A DNA stretch of 64,000 bases, from positions 2,232,001 through 2,296,000 of the forward strand of contig NZ_CP006664.1 of the NCBI RefSeq assembly GCF_000264765.2. The letters are read 5' to 3'. Numbering within the stretch: the first letter of the stretch is position 1; every line of letters begins with the position of its first letter. The DNA comes from Edwardsiella anguillarum ET080813 (lineage in GTDB: Bacteria; Pseudomonadota; Gammaproteobacteria; Enterobacterales; Enterobacteriaceae). Below, in pieces: positions 1 through 11,788 of this stretch. A program made the translations under genes and the position numbers. The notes under the pieces were generated by a model that saw only the letters and a program-made list of their open reading frames with translations, had not been told where the DNA came from and ran no database searches.

Positions 1-108
1 AGGGGGAAGATCCAGTGCTAGCGCAGCGGACGCCGCTTTTTTGAACATGGCTAGCTCGTTGTTATTACGGTAAGATTTCGGGTACGACGAGAATGCAAAG
101 GCGACGTG

Positions 109-615
109 ATGAGCGTGGACATTTTGGCACCCGGGCTACGGGTGGTTTTTTGCGGCATCAACCCGGGGTTGAGCTCGGCCCATACGGGCTACCATTTTGC
201 TAATCCGCATAACCGTTTCTGGTCGGTGATCCATCTGGCGGGCTTTACCGATCGTCAGCTGGCGCCCCAGGAGGAGCGTCATCTACTGGATACCGGCTGT
301 GGGATCACCGCGCTGGTACAGCGCCCGACGGTAACGGCCGCCGAGCTGACGGCCGCGGAGCTGCGCGCCGGGGGGGATGCGCTACAGGCGAAGATCGCGC
401 GCTATCAGCCACAGGCGCTGGCGGTGTTGGGTAAACAGGCCTTTACCCAGGCATTTGGGATTCGCCGCCCCGCCTGGGGACGCCAGGCGTTGGGTATCGG
501 CGATACGATGTTGTGGGTGCTGCCTAACCCCAGCGGCCTGAATCGGGCGACGCTGACTGCGCTGGTAGAGCGTTACCGGGAGCTCTATCTGGCGCTGACG
601 CCGCAGGATCGCTGA
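109..615 (+). CDS. mug: G/U mismatch-specific DNA glycosylase
   Basis: Mug removes uracil and ethenocytosine from G-mismatched DNA in base excision repair. The 168-residue protein matches the usual family length. The family motif GINPGLSSA carries Asn18, which positions the catalytic water, and the second active-site motif NPSGLNR lies near residue 145. A GTG at 106 immediately precedes the ATG at 109. I chose the ATG because it gives the family's normal length. The gene converges on rpoD, and a terminator lies between them. The 108 bases upstream show no gene. The whole protein is recognisable, so the assignment is secure; only the exact start is slightly uncertain. Confidence 0.96.
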   Translation: MSVDILAPGLRVVFCGINPGLSSAHTGYHFANPHNRFWSVIHLAGFTDRQLAPQEERHLLDTGCGITALVQRPTVTAAELTAAELRAGGDALQAKIARYQPQALAVLGKQAFTQAFGIRRPAWGRQALGIGDTMLWVLPNPSGLNRATLTALVERYRELYLALTPQDR

Positions 616-652
616 GCGGGTTGGCGGGAGCGGGGTGAACGCGCCGCGCGCT

Positions 653-688
653 GAAAAAGAAAAACCCCGGCCAGCAGACCGGGGTGGG
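653..688 (-). terminator. Rho-independent terminator of rpoD
   Basis: A CCCCGG/CCGGGG stem (665-670 with 679-684) is flanked on the plus-strand left by an A-rich run. Read on the minus strand it is a hairpin followed by a T tract, about 30 bases past the rpoD stop. It may also slow mug transcripts arriving from the other side. Confidence 0.85.
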
Positions 689-713
689 GAAGCGTCGCGT
701 GGCCGAGACGGGT

Positions 714-2549
<1,836 letters not shown>

Positions 2550-2784
2550 AAGACGGTATCCACACTTCAGAGTTTGAATTGGTGTTGGTCGGATTATCTA
2601 TGACCGCCAACGATGCTTAAGGCCCGGATTATCAGGGCCGTACGCGGGTTACTTTCATTCGTCGCCGCTCCCCGGTATTGCGGCATGCAGGGGCTACATC
2701 CTGCGTGGTATCGGCAATCAAGCCGCTAAATTTACTATTAAGTTTAGTCACCGCCCTATTAATGCCGACGGTGTTTATTATGCG

Positions 2785-4533
2785 TTAGTTCTTTTTGGCC
2801 AGCGCCTCATTCAGTGAGCGCACCTCTTCGCGCTCCGCAGGCGTTAGCCCGTCGGTTCTGGCTCGGGCGATGAGCTGCTCCAGGCGCTGCTCCAGCACGG
2901 CGTCGTACAGACTGCCGAGGGTATCCACGAAGGTTTCGAGCACCATAGGCTCAATAATCATGTGGTTCCACGTTGCCAGCGTTTCAAGCTGTGACGCATA
3001 TTTATTATCGCGATACAGCTCCAGCAATTGCCCGGTAGTCAGTCCCGGCTGTGCCAGGCAGGTTTCTACCAGCTCGATGAACAGCGGTAGGCCCGGCAAC
3101 GGGTGCTGGCGTAATCCGTCCAGCGTCGGTACTTCGGCGGCTAACGCCGGGTTTTGTACCAGCAATGCGATAAGTATACGCATAGTCGTTGGTTTTAACC
3201 GCGGCGGCTGATAATTCTTTACCGCTTCGCTGCGCCGAGGCAGCAGCTTTTCCAGCTGGCTATCGTCGAGTATTCCCAGCTTCTGTCCCAGCGACTGGCG
3301 CAGGTACAGACGCAGCGTCTCGCCGGGTACCTGGCCGATAAGCGGCAGCGCCAGCGCACTCAGCTTGGCCCGGCCATCCGGGGTACTCAAATCGACCTGC
3401 GGCAGCAGGCTGTCGAACAGAAAGGTGGACAGGGGATGCGCATCGTTTATTCGCCGTTCGAAGGCCTCGGCCCCCTCTTTGCGGATCAGCGTATCCGGGT
3501 CTTCCCCTTCGGGTAAAAACATAAACTTTAGCTGACGGCCGTCGCTCAGGTAGGGCAGTGCGGTCTCCAGCGCGCGCCAGGCGGCCTCGCGCCCGGCGTT
3601 ATCGCCATCGTAACAGCACACGACGCTGTCGGTATGGCGGAACAACAGTTGGATATGCTCGGCGGTCGTGGAGGTTCCCAGCGATGCCACCGCATAGTTG
3701 ACGCCATACTGCGCCAGCGCGATGACGTCCATATAACCTTCGACGACCAGCAGACGCTCCGGCTGTGCGGCGTGCTGCAGCGCCTCATACAGGCCAAACA
3801 GCTGGCGGCCTTTATGGAAAATCTCCGTTTCGGGCGAGTTCAGGTATTTCGGCGTGCCGTTGCCCAGAACCCGACCACCAAAGGCGATCACCCGCCCGCG
3901 TTTGTCACGGATGGGGATCATGATACGGTCACGGAAGCGATCGTAGCTACGACCGTTCTCGTTATTCACCAGCATCCCGGCATCGTTGAGCGCCGTACGA
4001 CCGCCCGCGTCGCGGCCAAAGCGTTTCAGGGCGTTGTCCCAGCCCTGCGGCGCGTAGCCGATGGCAAAGCTATCCATAATGGCCTGGCTCATGCCGCGCC
4101 CGGTCAGATATTGCTGCGCCTGCGTTGCGCCCGGCTGACGCAGGGACTGCTGATAGTAGCCGCACAGGCCATCCATCAGCTGATACAGGTTCTGGCGCTG
4201 ATGCCGCTCCATCTGGCTCGGCCCGCTGCCGGACTCATAGGGCACTTCCAGCCCCGCCATGGTCGCCAGCTCTTCTATGCTTTCGACAAACTCAAGCCGA
4301 TCATAGTTCATCAAAAAATCAATGGCGTTGCCGTGGGCACCGCAGCCGAAGCAGTGGTAAAACTGTTTGTCCGCGTTAACGGTAAACGAGGGCGTTTTTT
4401 CTGAGTGGAATGGACAGCAGGCGTGGTAGTTCTTCCCCTGCTTCTTAAGTTTCACACGCGCATCAACCAGCTCGACAATATCGGTACGAGCCAACAGATC
4501 GTTGATAAATACGCGTGGGATTCGTCCAGCCAT
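2785..4533 (-). CDS. dnaG: DNA primase
   Basis: DnaG makes the RNA primers for leading- and lagging-strand replication and acts with the DnaB helicase. The 582-residue protein has the N-terminal zinc-binding domain with Cys40, His43, Cys61 and Cys64, then the TOPRIM core with the EGYMD and DGDNAGREA metal-binding motifs, and the C-terminal helicase-binding domain. An in-frame extension of 17 codons exists upstream, but the ATG at 4533 gives the family N terminus MAGRIPRVFINDLL and has an AAGGG ribosome site. It lies between rpsU and rpoD, separated from rpsU by a hairpin that probably lowers its expression relative to S21. Confidence 0.99.
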   Translation of the reverse strand: MAGRIPRVFINDLLARTDIVELVDARVKLKKQGKNYHACCPFHSEKTPSFTVNADKQFYHCFGCGAHGNAIDFLMNYDRLEFVESIEELATMAGLEVPYESGSGPSQMERHQRQNLYQLMDGLCGYYQQSLRQPGATQAQQYLTGRGMSQAIMDSFAIGYAPQGWDNALKRFGRDAGGRTALNDAGMLVNNENGRSYDRFRDRIMIPIRDKRGRVIAFGGRVLGNGTPKYLNSPETEIFHKGRQLFGLYEALQHAAQPERLLVVEGYMDVIALAQYGVNYAVASLGTSTTAEHIQLLFRHTDSVVCCYDGDNAGREAAWRALETALPYLSDGRQLKFMFLPEGEDPDTLIRKEGAEAFERRINDAHPLSTFLFDSLLPQVDLSTPDGRAKLSALALPLIGQVPGETLRLYLRQSLGQKLGILDDSQLEKLLPRRSEAVKNYQPPRLKPTTMRILIALLVQNPALAAEVPTLDGLRQHPLPGLPLFIELVETCLAQPGLTTGQLLELYRDNKYASQLETLATWNHMIIEPMVLETFVDTLGSLYDAVLEQRLEQLIARARTDGLTPAEREEVRSLNEALAKKN

Positions 4534-4697
4534 AAGCCCTTTACAGTGGTTGTCCGCCGTCGGCGCTGAGAGGGCGACAGGCAAACAGTTTTACAGCCTC
4601 TAAACGAGAACAAGCCGCGCTTTCCTTTCGGAAGGCACGGCCTTCGTATGTCATTGCCCGTGCGATACAAACAACGACATGGTCTGTGACCTGGATT

Positions 4698-4716
4698 CGG
4701 CGGGGAAAACCCCGGT
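4698..4716 (-). terminator. Hairpin between rpsU and dnaG, possible attenuator
   Basis: On the minus strand CCGGGG and CCCCG enclose a TTTT loop just after the rpsU stop. In E. coli a partial terminator at this place reduces dnaG relative to rpsU. The hairpin here is short and lacks a clean T tract, so the role is inferred from position. Confidence 0.5.
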
Positions 4717-4720
4717 CAAA

Positions 4721-5008
<288 letters not shown>

Positions 5009-5084
5009 TTAATCCGAACAGCACCCGCTTGTAAAGCGCTGTCTCATCCTTCAACGGCGATGGGCCGCAGTAAGAAAGCGAAGT

Positions 5085-5108
5085 AGTATAGCAGAATTGT
5101 GCTATTAT
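5085..5108. promoter_or_regulatory. Divergent promoter core for rpsU and tsaD
   Basis: A TATACT -10 element for rpsU reads on the minus strand at 5090-5085. A TATTAT element for tsaD reads on the plus strand at 5103-5108. Neither has a canonical -35. The two promoters overlap closely, so the polymerases may compete. Confidence 0.5.
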
Positions 5109-5149
5109 GCGCCACTTTGAGTTGTACTGAACGTGTTGTTGGAGCCGCC

Positions 5150-6175
5150 ATGCGTATTCTGGGGATCGAAACCTCCTGTGATGAAACCGGTATCGCCATT
5201 TACGACGATGAAAAAGGGATCCTGGCCAATCAGCTGTATAGCCAGATTAAGCTGCATGCTGACTATGGCGGCGTGGTTCCGGAGTTAGCGTCGCGTGACC
5301 ATGTGCGGAAGACCGTGCCGCTGATTCAGGCGGCGCTGCGTGAGGCGGATCTGACCCCGGCGGATTTGGATGGCGTGGCCTATACCGCCGGTCCGGGGCT
5401 GGTCGGGGCGCTGCTGGTCGGGGCGACAGTCGGTCGGTCGCTGGCGTTTGCCTGGGGCGTGCCGGCGGTGCCGGTACACCACATGGAGGGGCATCTGCTG
5501 GCGCCGATGCTGGAGGAGAATCCTCCGGCGTTTCCGTTTGTCGCGCTGCTGGTCTCCGGCGGCCATACCCAGCTTATCAGCGTCACCGGCATCGGCGAGT
5601 ATCGCCTGCTGGGCGAGTCGATTGACGACGCCGCAGGGGAGGCCTTTGACAAGACGGCTAAGCTGCTGGGGCTAGACTATCCCGGTGGGCCGGTTCTCTC
5701 CAAGATGGCGCAGCAGGGCGTGCCGGGGCGCTTCGTGTTTCCGCGTCCGATGACCGATCGCCCGGGGCTGGACCTCAGCTTCTCCGGTCTGAAGACCTTT
5801 GCCGCCAATACGATTCACGCCAACGGCGATGACGCGCAAACCCGCGCCGATATTGCGCGTGCCTTTGAAGATGCGGTGGTAGATACGCTGGCGATCAAGT
5901 GCCGCCGTGCGCTGGATCAGACCGGGTTTCAGCGCCTGGTGATGGCCGGCGGCGTGAGCGCAAACCGTGCGCTGCGCGGGCGTCTGGCGCAGATGATGCA
6001 GCAGCGCGGTGGCGCGGTGTTCTACGCCCGTCCGGAGTTCTGCACCGATAACGGCGCGATGATCGCCTATGCCGGCATGGTGCGTCTGAAGAGCGGCGTC
6101 GATGCCGATCTGTCTATTCGCGTACGTCCGCGCTGGCCGCTGGCGGAGCTGCCGCCGGCGGCGGTCGGCGGTTAA
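5150..6175 (+). CDS. tsaD: tRNA N6-threonylcarbamoyladenosine transferase TsaD
   Basis: TsaD, with TsaB and TsaE, transfers the threonylcarbamoyl group to A37 of tRNAs that read ANN codons. The 341-residue ASKHA-fold protein has the metal-binding motif HHMEGH, with His111 and His115, and the nucleotide-binding GGHTQL and GGVSANR segments. I chose the ATG at 5150, which has GGAG nine bases upstream and the family N terminus [13 protein letters not shown]; the frame stays open back to 5099 without homology. It is divergent from rpsU, the arrangement found in E. coli, and converges on plsY with only about 20 bp between stops. Confidence 0.98.
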   Translation: MRILGIETSCDETGIAIYDDEKGILANQLYSQIKLHADYGGVVPELASRDHVRKTVPLIQAALREADLTPADLDGVAYTAGPGLVGALLVGATVGRSLAFAWGVPAVPVHHMEGHLLAPMLEENPPAFPFVALLVSGGHTQLISVTGIGEYRLLGESIDDAAGEAFDKTAKLLGLDYPGGPVLSKMAQQGVPGRFVFPRPMTDRPGLDLSFSGLKTFAANTIHANGDDAQTRADIARAFEDAVVDTLAIKCRRALDQTGFQRLVMAGGVSANRALRGRLAQMMQQRGGAVFYARPEFCTDNGAMIAYAGMVRLKSGVDADLSIRVRPRWPLAELPPAAVGG

Positions 6176-6196
6176 CGCTCCGCGGCGTTCGCGTAT

Positions 6197-6865
6197 TCAG
6201 CGCGGCGTTGGCGGTTCGTCATCGCGGGGAGGCGTAGGCGTGGCCTGCCCCTCGCTATCCTGGGCGTCTTTGGCGCCCTTTTTCTTCCAGATTTTTCCCT
6301 CTTTCCCACGCCACAGACGCTGGATATTGTCGTGGTGACGCACCAAAATCAGGCAGGAGAGCATGGCCACCGGGAAGGTAAACTGCGGCTTAAACCACCA
6401 GACGTAGAAGGGGGCGATCAGCGCGCTGACGATGGCGCCAAGCGAGGAGTATCCGCTCAATAGCACGGTCAGCAGCCAGGTGCCGATCATCAGCCCGGTC
6501 AGATCCCAGCCGATGGGGGCGATGGCGCCAAAGGCGGTCGCGACGCCTTTACCGCCGCGGAAGCGAAAGAATACCGGGTAAATATGGCCCAGGCAGGCCG
6601 CGATGGCCGTCAGGCCGAGGTAAAAGGGGGACACCTCTAGCTTATAGGCCAGCCAGACCGGGATCATCCCCTTAAGCACATCGAAGATCAGCACGGCGGC
6701 GGCGGCTAAGCGGCCGCCGATGCGCAGCACGTTGGTTGCTCCGGGATTACCAGAACCATTTTCCCTTGGGTCGGGGAGTCCGGCCGTTTTGCAAACCAGA
6801 ATGGCGCTGGAGATGGAGCCGCACAGGTAGGCGAAAATGATCATGCCTAACGCAGTCGCACTCAT
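6197..6865 (-). CDS. plsY: Acyl-phosphate:glycerol-3-phosphate acyltransferase
   Basis: PlsY is an inner-membrane enzyme that transfers an acyl group from acyl-phosphate (made by PlsX) to glycerol-3-phosphate, the first step of phospholipid synthesis. The 222 residues form about five membrane segments and contain the motifs [11 protein letters not shown] and [11 protein letters not shown]. The protein is about 17 residues longer than the E. coli one because of a hydrophilic Pro-rich C-terminal tail ending near [11 protein letters not shown]. It converges on tsaD and is divergent from folB. Confidence 0.97.
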   Translation of the reverse strand: MSATALGMIIFAYLCGSISSAILVCKTAGLPDPRENGSGNPGATNVLRIGGRLAAAAVLIFDVLKGMIPVWLAYKLEVSPFYLGLTAIAACLGHIYPVFFRFRGGKGVATAFGAIAPIGWDLTGLMIGTWLLTVLLSGYSSLGAIVSALIAPFYVWWFKPQFTFPVAMLSCLILVRHHDNIQRLWRGKEGKIWKKKGAKDAQDSEGQATPTPPRDDEPPTPR

Positions 6866-7043
6866 GGATTCATCTCCGTCTTGAGTAAAAGAGAAATCAG
6901 GGTGTTGAGCCGCCGTACGCCCGCTGACCGGTCACCCGTGCCGCAGGATGGATTAGTGCGCGACAGCGTCGGATATCTGTGGATAATACGCACATTCTAC
7001 AAGAAGTGGTATCCGAAGCAGGCTAAAAAACGGGAATCGCGTG

Positions 7044-7409
7044 ATGGACATCGTATTTATCGAAGGGTTGACCGTCGTCACCACTATCGGGGTATTTGAG
7101 TGGGAACAGACGATCCGTCAGAGGCTGGTATTTGACGTCGAGCTGGGCTGGGACAACCGCCGCGCCGCACAGAGCGACGACGTGGCGCACTGCCTGAGCT
7201 ATGCCGAGGTGAGTGAGGCTATCCTACAGCACGTAGAGCCGAATCGCTTTGCCCTGGTCGAGCGGGTGGCCGAAGAGGTTGCCGCCCTATTGATGGCGCG
7301 CTTTAACAGCCCCTGGGTTCGCCTGCGGGTGAGCAAGCCGGGCGCGGTCGCCCAGGCGCACAGCGTCGGGGTGGTGATTGAGCGCGGTTGCCGCACGGCA
7401 GACATCTAA
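7044..7409 (+). CDS. folB: Dihydroneopterin aldolase (bifunctional with epimerase)
   Basis: FolB cleaves 7,8-dihydroneopterin to 6-hydroxymethyl-dihydropterin and glycolaldehyde in folate synthesis. The 121-residue protein has the catalytic pair Glu21 and Lys98 (in RVSKPGAV) and the family start MDIVFIEGLTVVTTIGV. A GTG directly precedes the ATG at 7044; the ATG is preferred on homology. uppP follows after 48 bp on the same strand and may share the transcript. Confidence 0.97.
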   Translation: MDIVFIEGLTVVTTIGVFEWEQTIRQRLVFDVELGWDNRRAAQSDDVAHCLSYAEVSEAILQHVEPNRFALVERVAEEVAALLMARFNSPWVRLRVSKPGAVAQAHSVGVVIERGCRTADI

Positions 7410-7457
7410 CGTTTTACGGCCCACTGGCCGTCTGTACTAAGAAGAGAATGAGAGTAT

Positions 7458-8276
7458 ATGGATCTGCATACGCTGCTTAATGCGTTTATTCTGGGCGTCG
7501 TCGAGGGATTGACGGAGTTTTTACCGGTCTCCTCCACCGGCCATATGATTATTGTTGGCCACTGGCTGGGCTTTGAAGGGGATAAGGCGAAAACGTTTGA
7601 GGTGATTATCCAGCTGGGCTCGATCCTGGCGGTGGTGGTGATGTTCTGGCGCCGTCTGTTTGGGCTGATCGGGATCCACTTCGGTCGCCCGGTGGCGCGC
7701 GAAGGGCGCGGTCAGGGGCAGCTGACGCTGGGCCATATTGTGCTGGCGATGATCCCGGCGGTGGTGCTGGGGCTGCTGTTCCATGATTTTATCAAGAGTC
7801 TGTTTACCCCGTTGACGGTGGCCTATGCTCTGGTGGTGGGCGGTCTGCTGCTGCTGGCCGCTGAATGGCTAAAGCCGGCGCAGGCGCGGGCGGTCGGGCT
7901 GGATGACATCACCTATCGTCAGGCGTTTATGATTGGCTGCTTTCAGTGCCTGGCGCTGTGGCCTGGCTTCTCCCGCTCAGGGGCGACGATCTCTGGCGGC
8001 ATGCTGATGGGCGTGAGCCGCTACGCAGCGTCAGAGTTCTCCTTTCTTCTGGCGGTGCCGATGATGATGGGCGCCAGCGCGCTGGAGCTGTACAAAAGCT
8101 TGCCCTATCTGTCGCTGGGCGATCTGCCGATGTTCAGCGTGGGATTTGTTACCGCGTTTGTGGTGGCGCTGATCGCCATCAAGACCTTCCTGAACGTGAT
8201 AAAGCGGATCTCCTTTGTGCCTTTCGCCATTTATCGCTTTATCGTGGCGGCGGCGGTTTATCTGGTCTTCTGCTGA
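7458..8276 (+). CDS. uppP: Undecaprenyl-diphosphatase UppP (BacA)
   Basis: UppP dephosphorylates undecaprenyl pyrophosphate to regenerate the lipid carrier for peptidoglycan and LPS, and overexpression gives bacitracin resistance in the family. The 272-residue polytopic protein shows the two signature motifs, [14 protein letters not shown] near residue 17 and PGFSRSGAT in the second half. An AGAAGAG ribosome site precedes the ATG. It sits after folB and converges on cca. Confidence 0.98.
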   Translation: MDLHTLLNAFILGVVEGLTEFLPVSSTGHMIIVGHWLGFEGDKAKTFEVIIQLGSILAVVVMFWRRLFGLIGIHFGRPVAREGRGQGQLTLGHIVLAMIPAVVLGLLFHDFIKSLFTPLTVAYALVVGGLLLLAAEWLKPAQARAVGLDDITYRQAFMIGCFQCLALWPGFSRSGATISGGMLMGVSRYAASEFSFLLAVPMMMGASALELYKSLPYLSLGDLPMFSVGFVTAFVVALIAIKTFLNVIKRISFVPFAIYRFIVAAAVYLVFC

Positions 8277-8280
8277 TCTC

Positions 8281-8305
8281 GCGGGCGGATGCGCCCGCTG
8301 CCGTT
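8281..8305 (+). terminator. Terminator-like hairpin after uppP
   Basis: The stem GCGGGCG/CGCCCGC with a four-base loop lies directly after the uppP stop and is followed by a short T run. A second, stronger hairpin lies 20 bases on, inside the cca 3' end. Confidence 0.6.
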
Positions 8306-8312
8306 TTCCCCG

Positions 8313-9557
8313 CTATTCCGCGTTTAAGGCCGCCTCCTGGGCGGCCTTCCAACTTTTGAGCACCTGTAGGCGCCGCGTCTGTAGCTCTTCGCGGATAGCC
8401 GCCCCCTGAAAACCGTCGGCGATGACCTCGCGAACGGCAACCTGGGCGACCCGATGGTAGGCGGCGCACAGATAGTCGGCCTGCGGGTAGGGTTGCGCCT
8501 CCAGACCGGTGCGTCCGCGGGCGTCGGCCTCGCTGCACAGAATCATTTGCTGCAGACGCTGGGGACGGCGCCAGACGTCAATGGTGTCGAGCAGCTTGAG
8601 CAGCGTCGCGGGGCGAAGGCGCTCCACCGTGTGGATCAGATCGTGATATTCGGCGACCAGCAGCGCCAGATCGCGCACCGGGTTTGGCGTGCGCAGGCGC
8701 AGGCACATCTCCCGCACCAGGCGCACGCCTGCCGGCCCATGGCCGTGATGGTGGGGCCAGAAATTGGGATTAGTCAGTCCCTTGCCCACATCGTGGGTCA
8801 GCGCGGCAAAGCGCACGGCGACGTCGTCGCTCAGATGGCTGGCCATGGCCAGGGTAAGCAGGGTATGGATGCCGGTGTCGATCTCCGGGTGCCACTTGGC
8901 GGGGGCCGGCACCCCGAACAGCCGATCGATCTCCGGGAACAGCACCGCCAGCGCGCCGCAGTCGCGCAGCACCTGGAAATAAACCTGTGGCGCGGGGCCG
9001 GACAGCGCTTTCTCCGTCTCTAGCCAGACCCGCTCCGGCGTCAGGTGGGCCAGCTCGCCCCGTTGGCTCATTCGCTGCATCAGCGCCAGAGTCGGAGCGG
9101 CGACCTCAAAGCCCAGCGGTGCGAAGCGGGCGGCAAAGCGGGCGACGCGCAGCACGCGCAGCGGATCTTCGACAAAGGCCTCGGAGACGTGGCGCAGCTG
9201 ACGCTGCTGCAGATCCTGCAGGCCGCCGTAGGGATCGATCAGCTGACCCTCATCGTCTTCCGCCATCGCATTGATGGTCAGATCGCGCCGCAGCAGATCC
9301 TGCTCCAGGGTAACGTCCGGAGCGAAATAGGTGCTAAAGCCGGTGTAGCCCTGGCCCGCCTTGCGTTCGGTGCGCGCTAGGGCGTACTCCTCTTTGCTGC
9401 GCGGATGCAGAAATACCGGGAAGTCCTTACCGACCTGCTGGTAGCCCTGCGCCAACAGCGCCTGCGGCGTTGCGCCGACGACGACCCAGTCGCGATCCTG
9501 AGTGGGAAGCTGTAGATACTTGTCGCGCACGGCGCCACCGACCAGATATGTCTTCAC
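8313..9557 (-). CDS. cca: Multifunctional CCA-adding enzyme (tRNA nucleotidyltransferase)
   Basis: Cca adds or repairs the 3' CCA of tRNAs, and in this subfamily it also carries an HD phosphohydrolase domain. The 414 residues contain the LVGGAVRD motif near the N terminus, the catalytic Asp21 and Asp23 in DRDW, the [10 protein letters not shown] element, and the HD-domain motif HDVGKG near residue 255. The start is GTG at 9557, as in E. coli. The last codons encode a perfect hairpin at 8326-8348. The gene is separated from ygiM upstream by a terminator. Confidence 0.98.
   Translation of the reverse strand: MKTYLVGGAVRDKYLQLPTQDRDWVVVGATPQALLAQGYQQVGKDFPVFLHPRSKEEYALARTERKAGQGYTGFSTYFAPDVTLEQDLLRRDLTINAMAEDDEGQLIDPYGGLQDLQQRQLRHVSEAFVEDPLRVLRVARFAARFAPLGFEVAAPTLALMQRMSQRGELAHLTPERVWLETEKALSGPAPQVYFQVLRDCGALAVLFPEIDRLFGVPAPAKWHPEIDTGIHTLLTLAMASHLSDDVAVRFAALTHDVGKGLTNPNFWPHHHGHGPAGVRLVREMCLRLRTPNPVRDLALLVAEYHDLIHTVERLRPATLLKLLDTIDVWRRPQRLQQMILCSEADARGRTGLEAQPYPQADYLCAAYHRVAQVAVREVIADGFQGAAIREELQTRRLQVLKSWKAAQEAALNAE
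8326..8348. repeat. Perfect hairpin inside the 3' end of cca
   Basis: A nine-base perfect inverted repeat (AAGGCCGCC with GGCGGCCTT) encloses a five-base loop. It is coding sequence for cca, yet on the plus strand it lies just beyond uppP and could back up the weak terminator there. Confidence 0.7.
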
Positions 9558-9638
9558 GTGCCTACCTCGGTAGAGAGCCGATTAAATGTTAATCTTATGT
9601 TATCGCAAGCGTCCATGGACGGCAATCGGCCGCCCCAG

Positions 9639-9666
9639 AGAAAAAACGCCGCGGGCGGCGGCGTTG
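9639..9666 (-). terminator. Rho-independent terminator of ygiM
   Basis: On the minus strand AACGCCGC pairs with GCGGCGTT and is followed by a run of T. It starts within ten bases of the ygiM stop. Confidence 0.85.
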
Positions 9667-9673
9667 TGGGGGA

Positions 9674-10291
9674 TCAGTTCATCCAGCGCTCTTTCCTGCG
9701 CCGGGGCAGCAGGCGCGGTAACAGCAGGCCCAGCAGCAGACCGGCACCGGCGACGCCGCCGCCGTACAGGAACCACTGCAGGATAATGGCCCGCTTTTTG
9801 TCATCCAGCTGCGAGTTGAGGGCACCGAGGCTTTTTTGTGCGCTGCCTAGCTGTTGACGCAGCTGCTGATTCTCCGCCTGCAGGCGGGCGATCGCATCGT
9901 CGCTGCCGGCAACTTTGTTCTGCATCTCCGCGGTTTTCTGCTGCCACTCGCCGTCGATATGGCTGAGCTTGGCCGTCAGGGCTGAGAGCTGAGCCTCCAG
10001 CGCCGGTACGCGCGTGCGCAGACTGGGCTGGTTGCTGAGCTGATCGAGGGGAAGCCAGACGCTGCGCCCTTTGGCATCGCGGATCTGGGCAAACTGGCTC
10101 TGTTGATTAATGCCCAGCAGCGTGACCGGATCGCCTGCGTTGATCGTGCCGACGATGCGGTACTGGTTACCCGGCCCGCTGTGTACGTAGGTACTGAGCG
10201 CATCGGAAATAAAGCGCTGTTCTTCGGCATGGCTCTGAAAGGCCAGACAGAGGCTGAGCAGGGGCAGGAGTAACCGGCGGAATAGGTGCAT
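9674..10291 (-). CDS. ygiM: SH3-domain envelope protein YgiM (TIGR04211 family)
   Basis: YgiM-family proteins have an exported bacterial SH3 domain, a coiled coil and a C-terminal membrane anchor; their exact role is not settled. The 205 residues show a signal-like N terminus ending in SHA, an SH3b domain at about 25-90 with VHSGPGNQYRIVG, a Gln-rich coiled coil at about 95-165, a single membrane helix near 170-195 and the basic tail RRRKERWMN. The frame opens 22 codons earlier, but the ATG at 10291 restores the signal peptide. It is monocistronic between cca and the pit operon. Confidence 0.92.
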   Translation of the reverse strand: MHLFRRLLLPLLSLCLAFQSHAEEQRFISDALSTYVHSGPGNQYRIVGTINAGDPVTLLGINQQSQFAQIRDAKGRSVWLPLDQLSNQPSLRTRVPALEAQLSALTAKLSHIDGEWQQKTAEMQNKVAGSDDAIARLQAENQQLRQQLGSAQKSLGALNSQLDDKKRAIILQWFLYGGGVAGAGLLLGLLLPRLLPRRRKERWMN

Positions 10292-10432
10292 GGCGATAAT
10301 CGGTTCGTTGGTTGAGGGAATTGGGCTGATAGTAAGGGGAAGTATAGGGTGAGGCAATGAAAAATCTTAAAATGAGAACTGTCCGAGCTATTTATCGCGT
10401 AGCCCCGGCGTCTGGCGCGGTGGCGGTTATCA

Positions 10433-10472
10433 AAAAACCGACCGCAGAGGGAGACTCTGCGACCGGTTTACT
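10433..10472 (-). terminator. Rho-independent terminator of the phosphate transporter operon
   Basis: On the minus strand the GGTCGCAGAG arm pairs with CTCTGCGGTC, and TTTTTT follows. It lies about 30 bases after the transporter stop. Confidence 0.88.
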
Positions 10473-10500
10473 GTTACTTATTGGCGCGATGGGCAGATAA

Positions 10501-11766
10501 TTAGCCGAAAATCGCCTGCAGCAGATAAAACAGGGCAATGGAGAGCGCGGCTCCCGCGGGCAGGGTCACAATCCATGACGCGACAATGTTACGTACCACG
10601 TTAAGGTTCAGCGCCGCAATACCGCGGGCAAAGCCGACGCCCAGCACGGCGCCGACCAGCGTCTGGGTGGTGGAGATCGGCAGGCCGGTACCGGAGGCGA
10701 TCACTACCGTTGAGGCGGTGGCGAACTGGGCGGCAAAGCCGCGGCTCGGGGTTAGATCGGTAATGCCGGTCCCCACGGTTTCCATGACGCGACGTCCCAT
10801 CAGCGCCAGACCCACGACGATACCGATACCGCCCAGCGGCAGGATCCACCAGACGATGGGGGAGGTGCCGGCCAGCACGCTCGGCTCGCGCACGATGGCG
10901 ACGATGGCAGACAGCGGCCCAATGGCGTTGGCGACGTCGTTAGAGCCGTGGGCGAAGGCCATGGCGCAGGCGGTGATAACCATCAGCAGGCTGAATACCC
11001 GCTCAACGCCGCGGAAGTGATCCTGCTCGTCTGCGTCGTCGGTAAAGGATTTACGCGACAGGTACAGATAGCCGCCGAGCATGACCAGTAGGGAAACCAG
11101 CAGCGAAATCAGCCAGGTCTCGCCGTCCGTCAGGTGCAGGCCGACGTGCTTTAACCCTTTTTTGATGGTGACCAGCGAGATAACCAGCGCGGTCAGGAAC
11201 ATATACACCGGGCCAAAGCGGCGGGCGTTAGCGAAGGGGTTTTCGGTGTTAAAAATCAGCCGCTGGGCGCTGAGGAAAATGCCATAGGCCACCACCCCGG
11301 AGATCAGCGGTGTGATGATCCAGCTGCCGACGATCCCCTTTACACCGCCCCATTCGACCGCTTCGGGGCCGACGGATACGCAGGCAAAGCCGATGATGGC
11401 GCCGATGATGGAGTGAGTGGTGGAGACAGGCCAGCCCATCAGCGAGGCGACGATCAGCCAGATACCGGCGGCCAGCAGCGAGGCCATCATCCCGAAGACC
11501 AGCGTCTGGGGATGACCGGCGAAGGCATTGGTATCGATGATGCCGCTGCGGATGGTTTGGGTGACTTCACCGCCGGCCAGATAGGCGCCGGCGAATTCGA
11601 AGATCATGGCGATGACGATCGCCTGACGGATGGTGACGGCGCGGGCGCCAACGGAGGTGCCCATCGCGTTGGCGACGTCGTTGGCGCCGATGCCGATAGC
11701 CATCAGCAGGCCAAAGAAGGCCGCCACCATGATTAGTAATGAGCCGTGATTGGCAATGATTTCCAT
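10501..11766 (-). CDS. Low-affinity inorganic phosphate transporter (PiT family)
   Basis: PiT proteins (PF01384) are inner-membrane symporters for metal-phosphate complexes. The 421-residue protein shows the duplicated PiT signature, GANDVANAMGTSVGARAVT near the N terminus and GSNDVANAIGPLSAI in the second half, with about ten to twelve membrane helices. It follows a DUF47 gene by 22 bp on the same strand, so the two form an operon. This pairing differs from E. coli PitA and PitB, which stand alone, so I leave the symbol open. It ends at a strong terminator. Confidence 0.93.
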   Translation of the reverse strand: MEIIANHGSLLIMVAAFFGLLMAIGIGANDVANAMGTSVGARAVTIRQAIVIAMIFEFAGAYLAGGEVTQTIRSGIIDTNAFAGHPQTLVFGMMASLLAAGIWLIVASLMGWPVSTTHSIIGAIIGFACVSVGPEAVEWGGVKGIVGSWIITPLISGVVAYGIFLSAQRLIFNTENPFANARRFGPVYMFLTALVISLVTIKKGLKHVGLHLTDGETWLISLLVSLLVMLGGYLYLSRKSFTDDADEQDHFRGVERVFSLLMVITACAMAFAHGSNDVANAIGPLSAIVAIVREPSVLAGTSPIVWWILPLGGIGIVVGLALMGRRVMETVGTGITDLTPSRGFAAQFATASTVVIASGTGLPISTTQTLVGAVLGVGFARGIAALNLNVVRNIVASWIVTLPAGAALSIALFYLLQAIFG

Positions 11767-11788
11767 CTATTGTGTCCGGGTGTGGTGA

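Noticed and set aside
5040-5149. LexA box in the rpsU upstream region
   Set aside because: No CTGT-N8-ACAG sequence with acceptable match was found, though such control is described for the E. coli operon.
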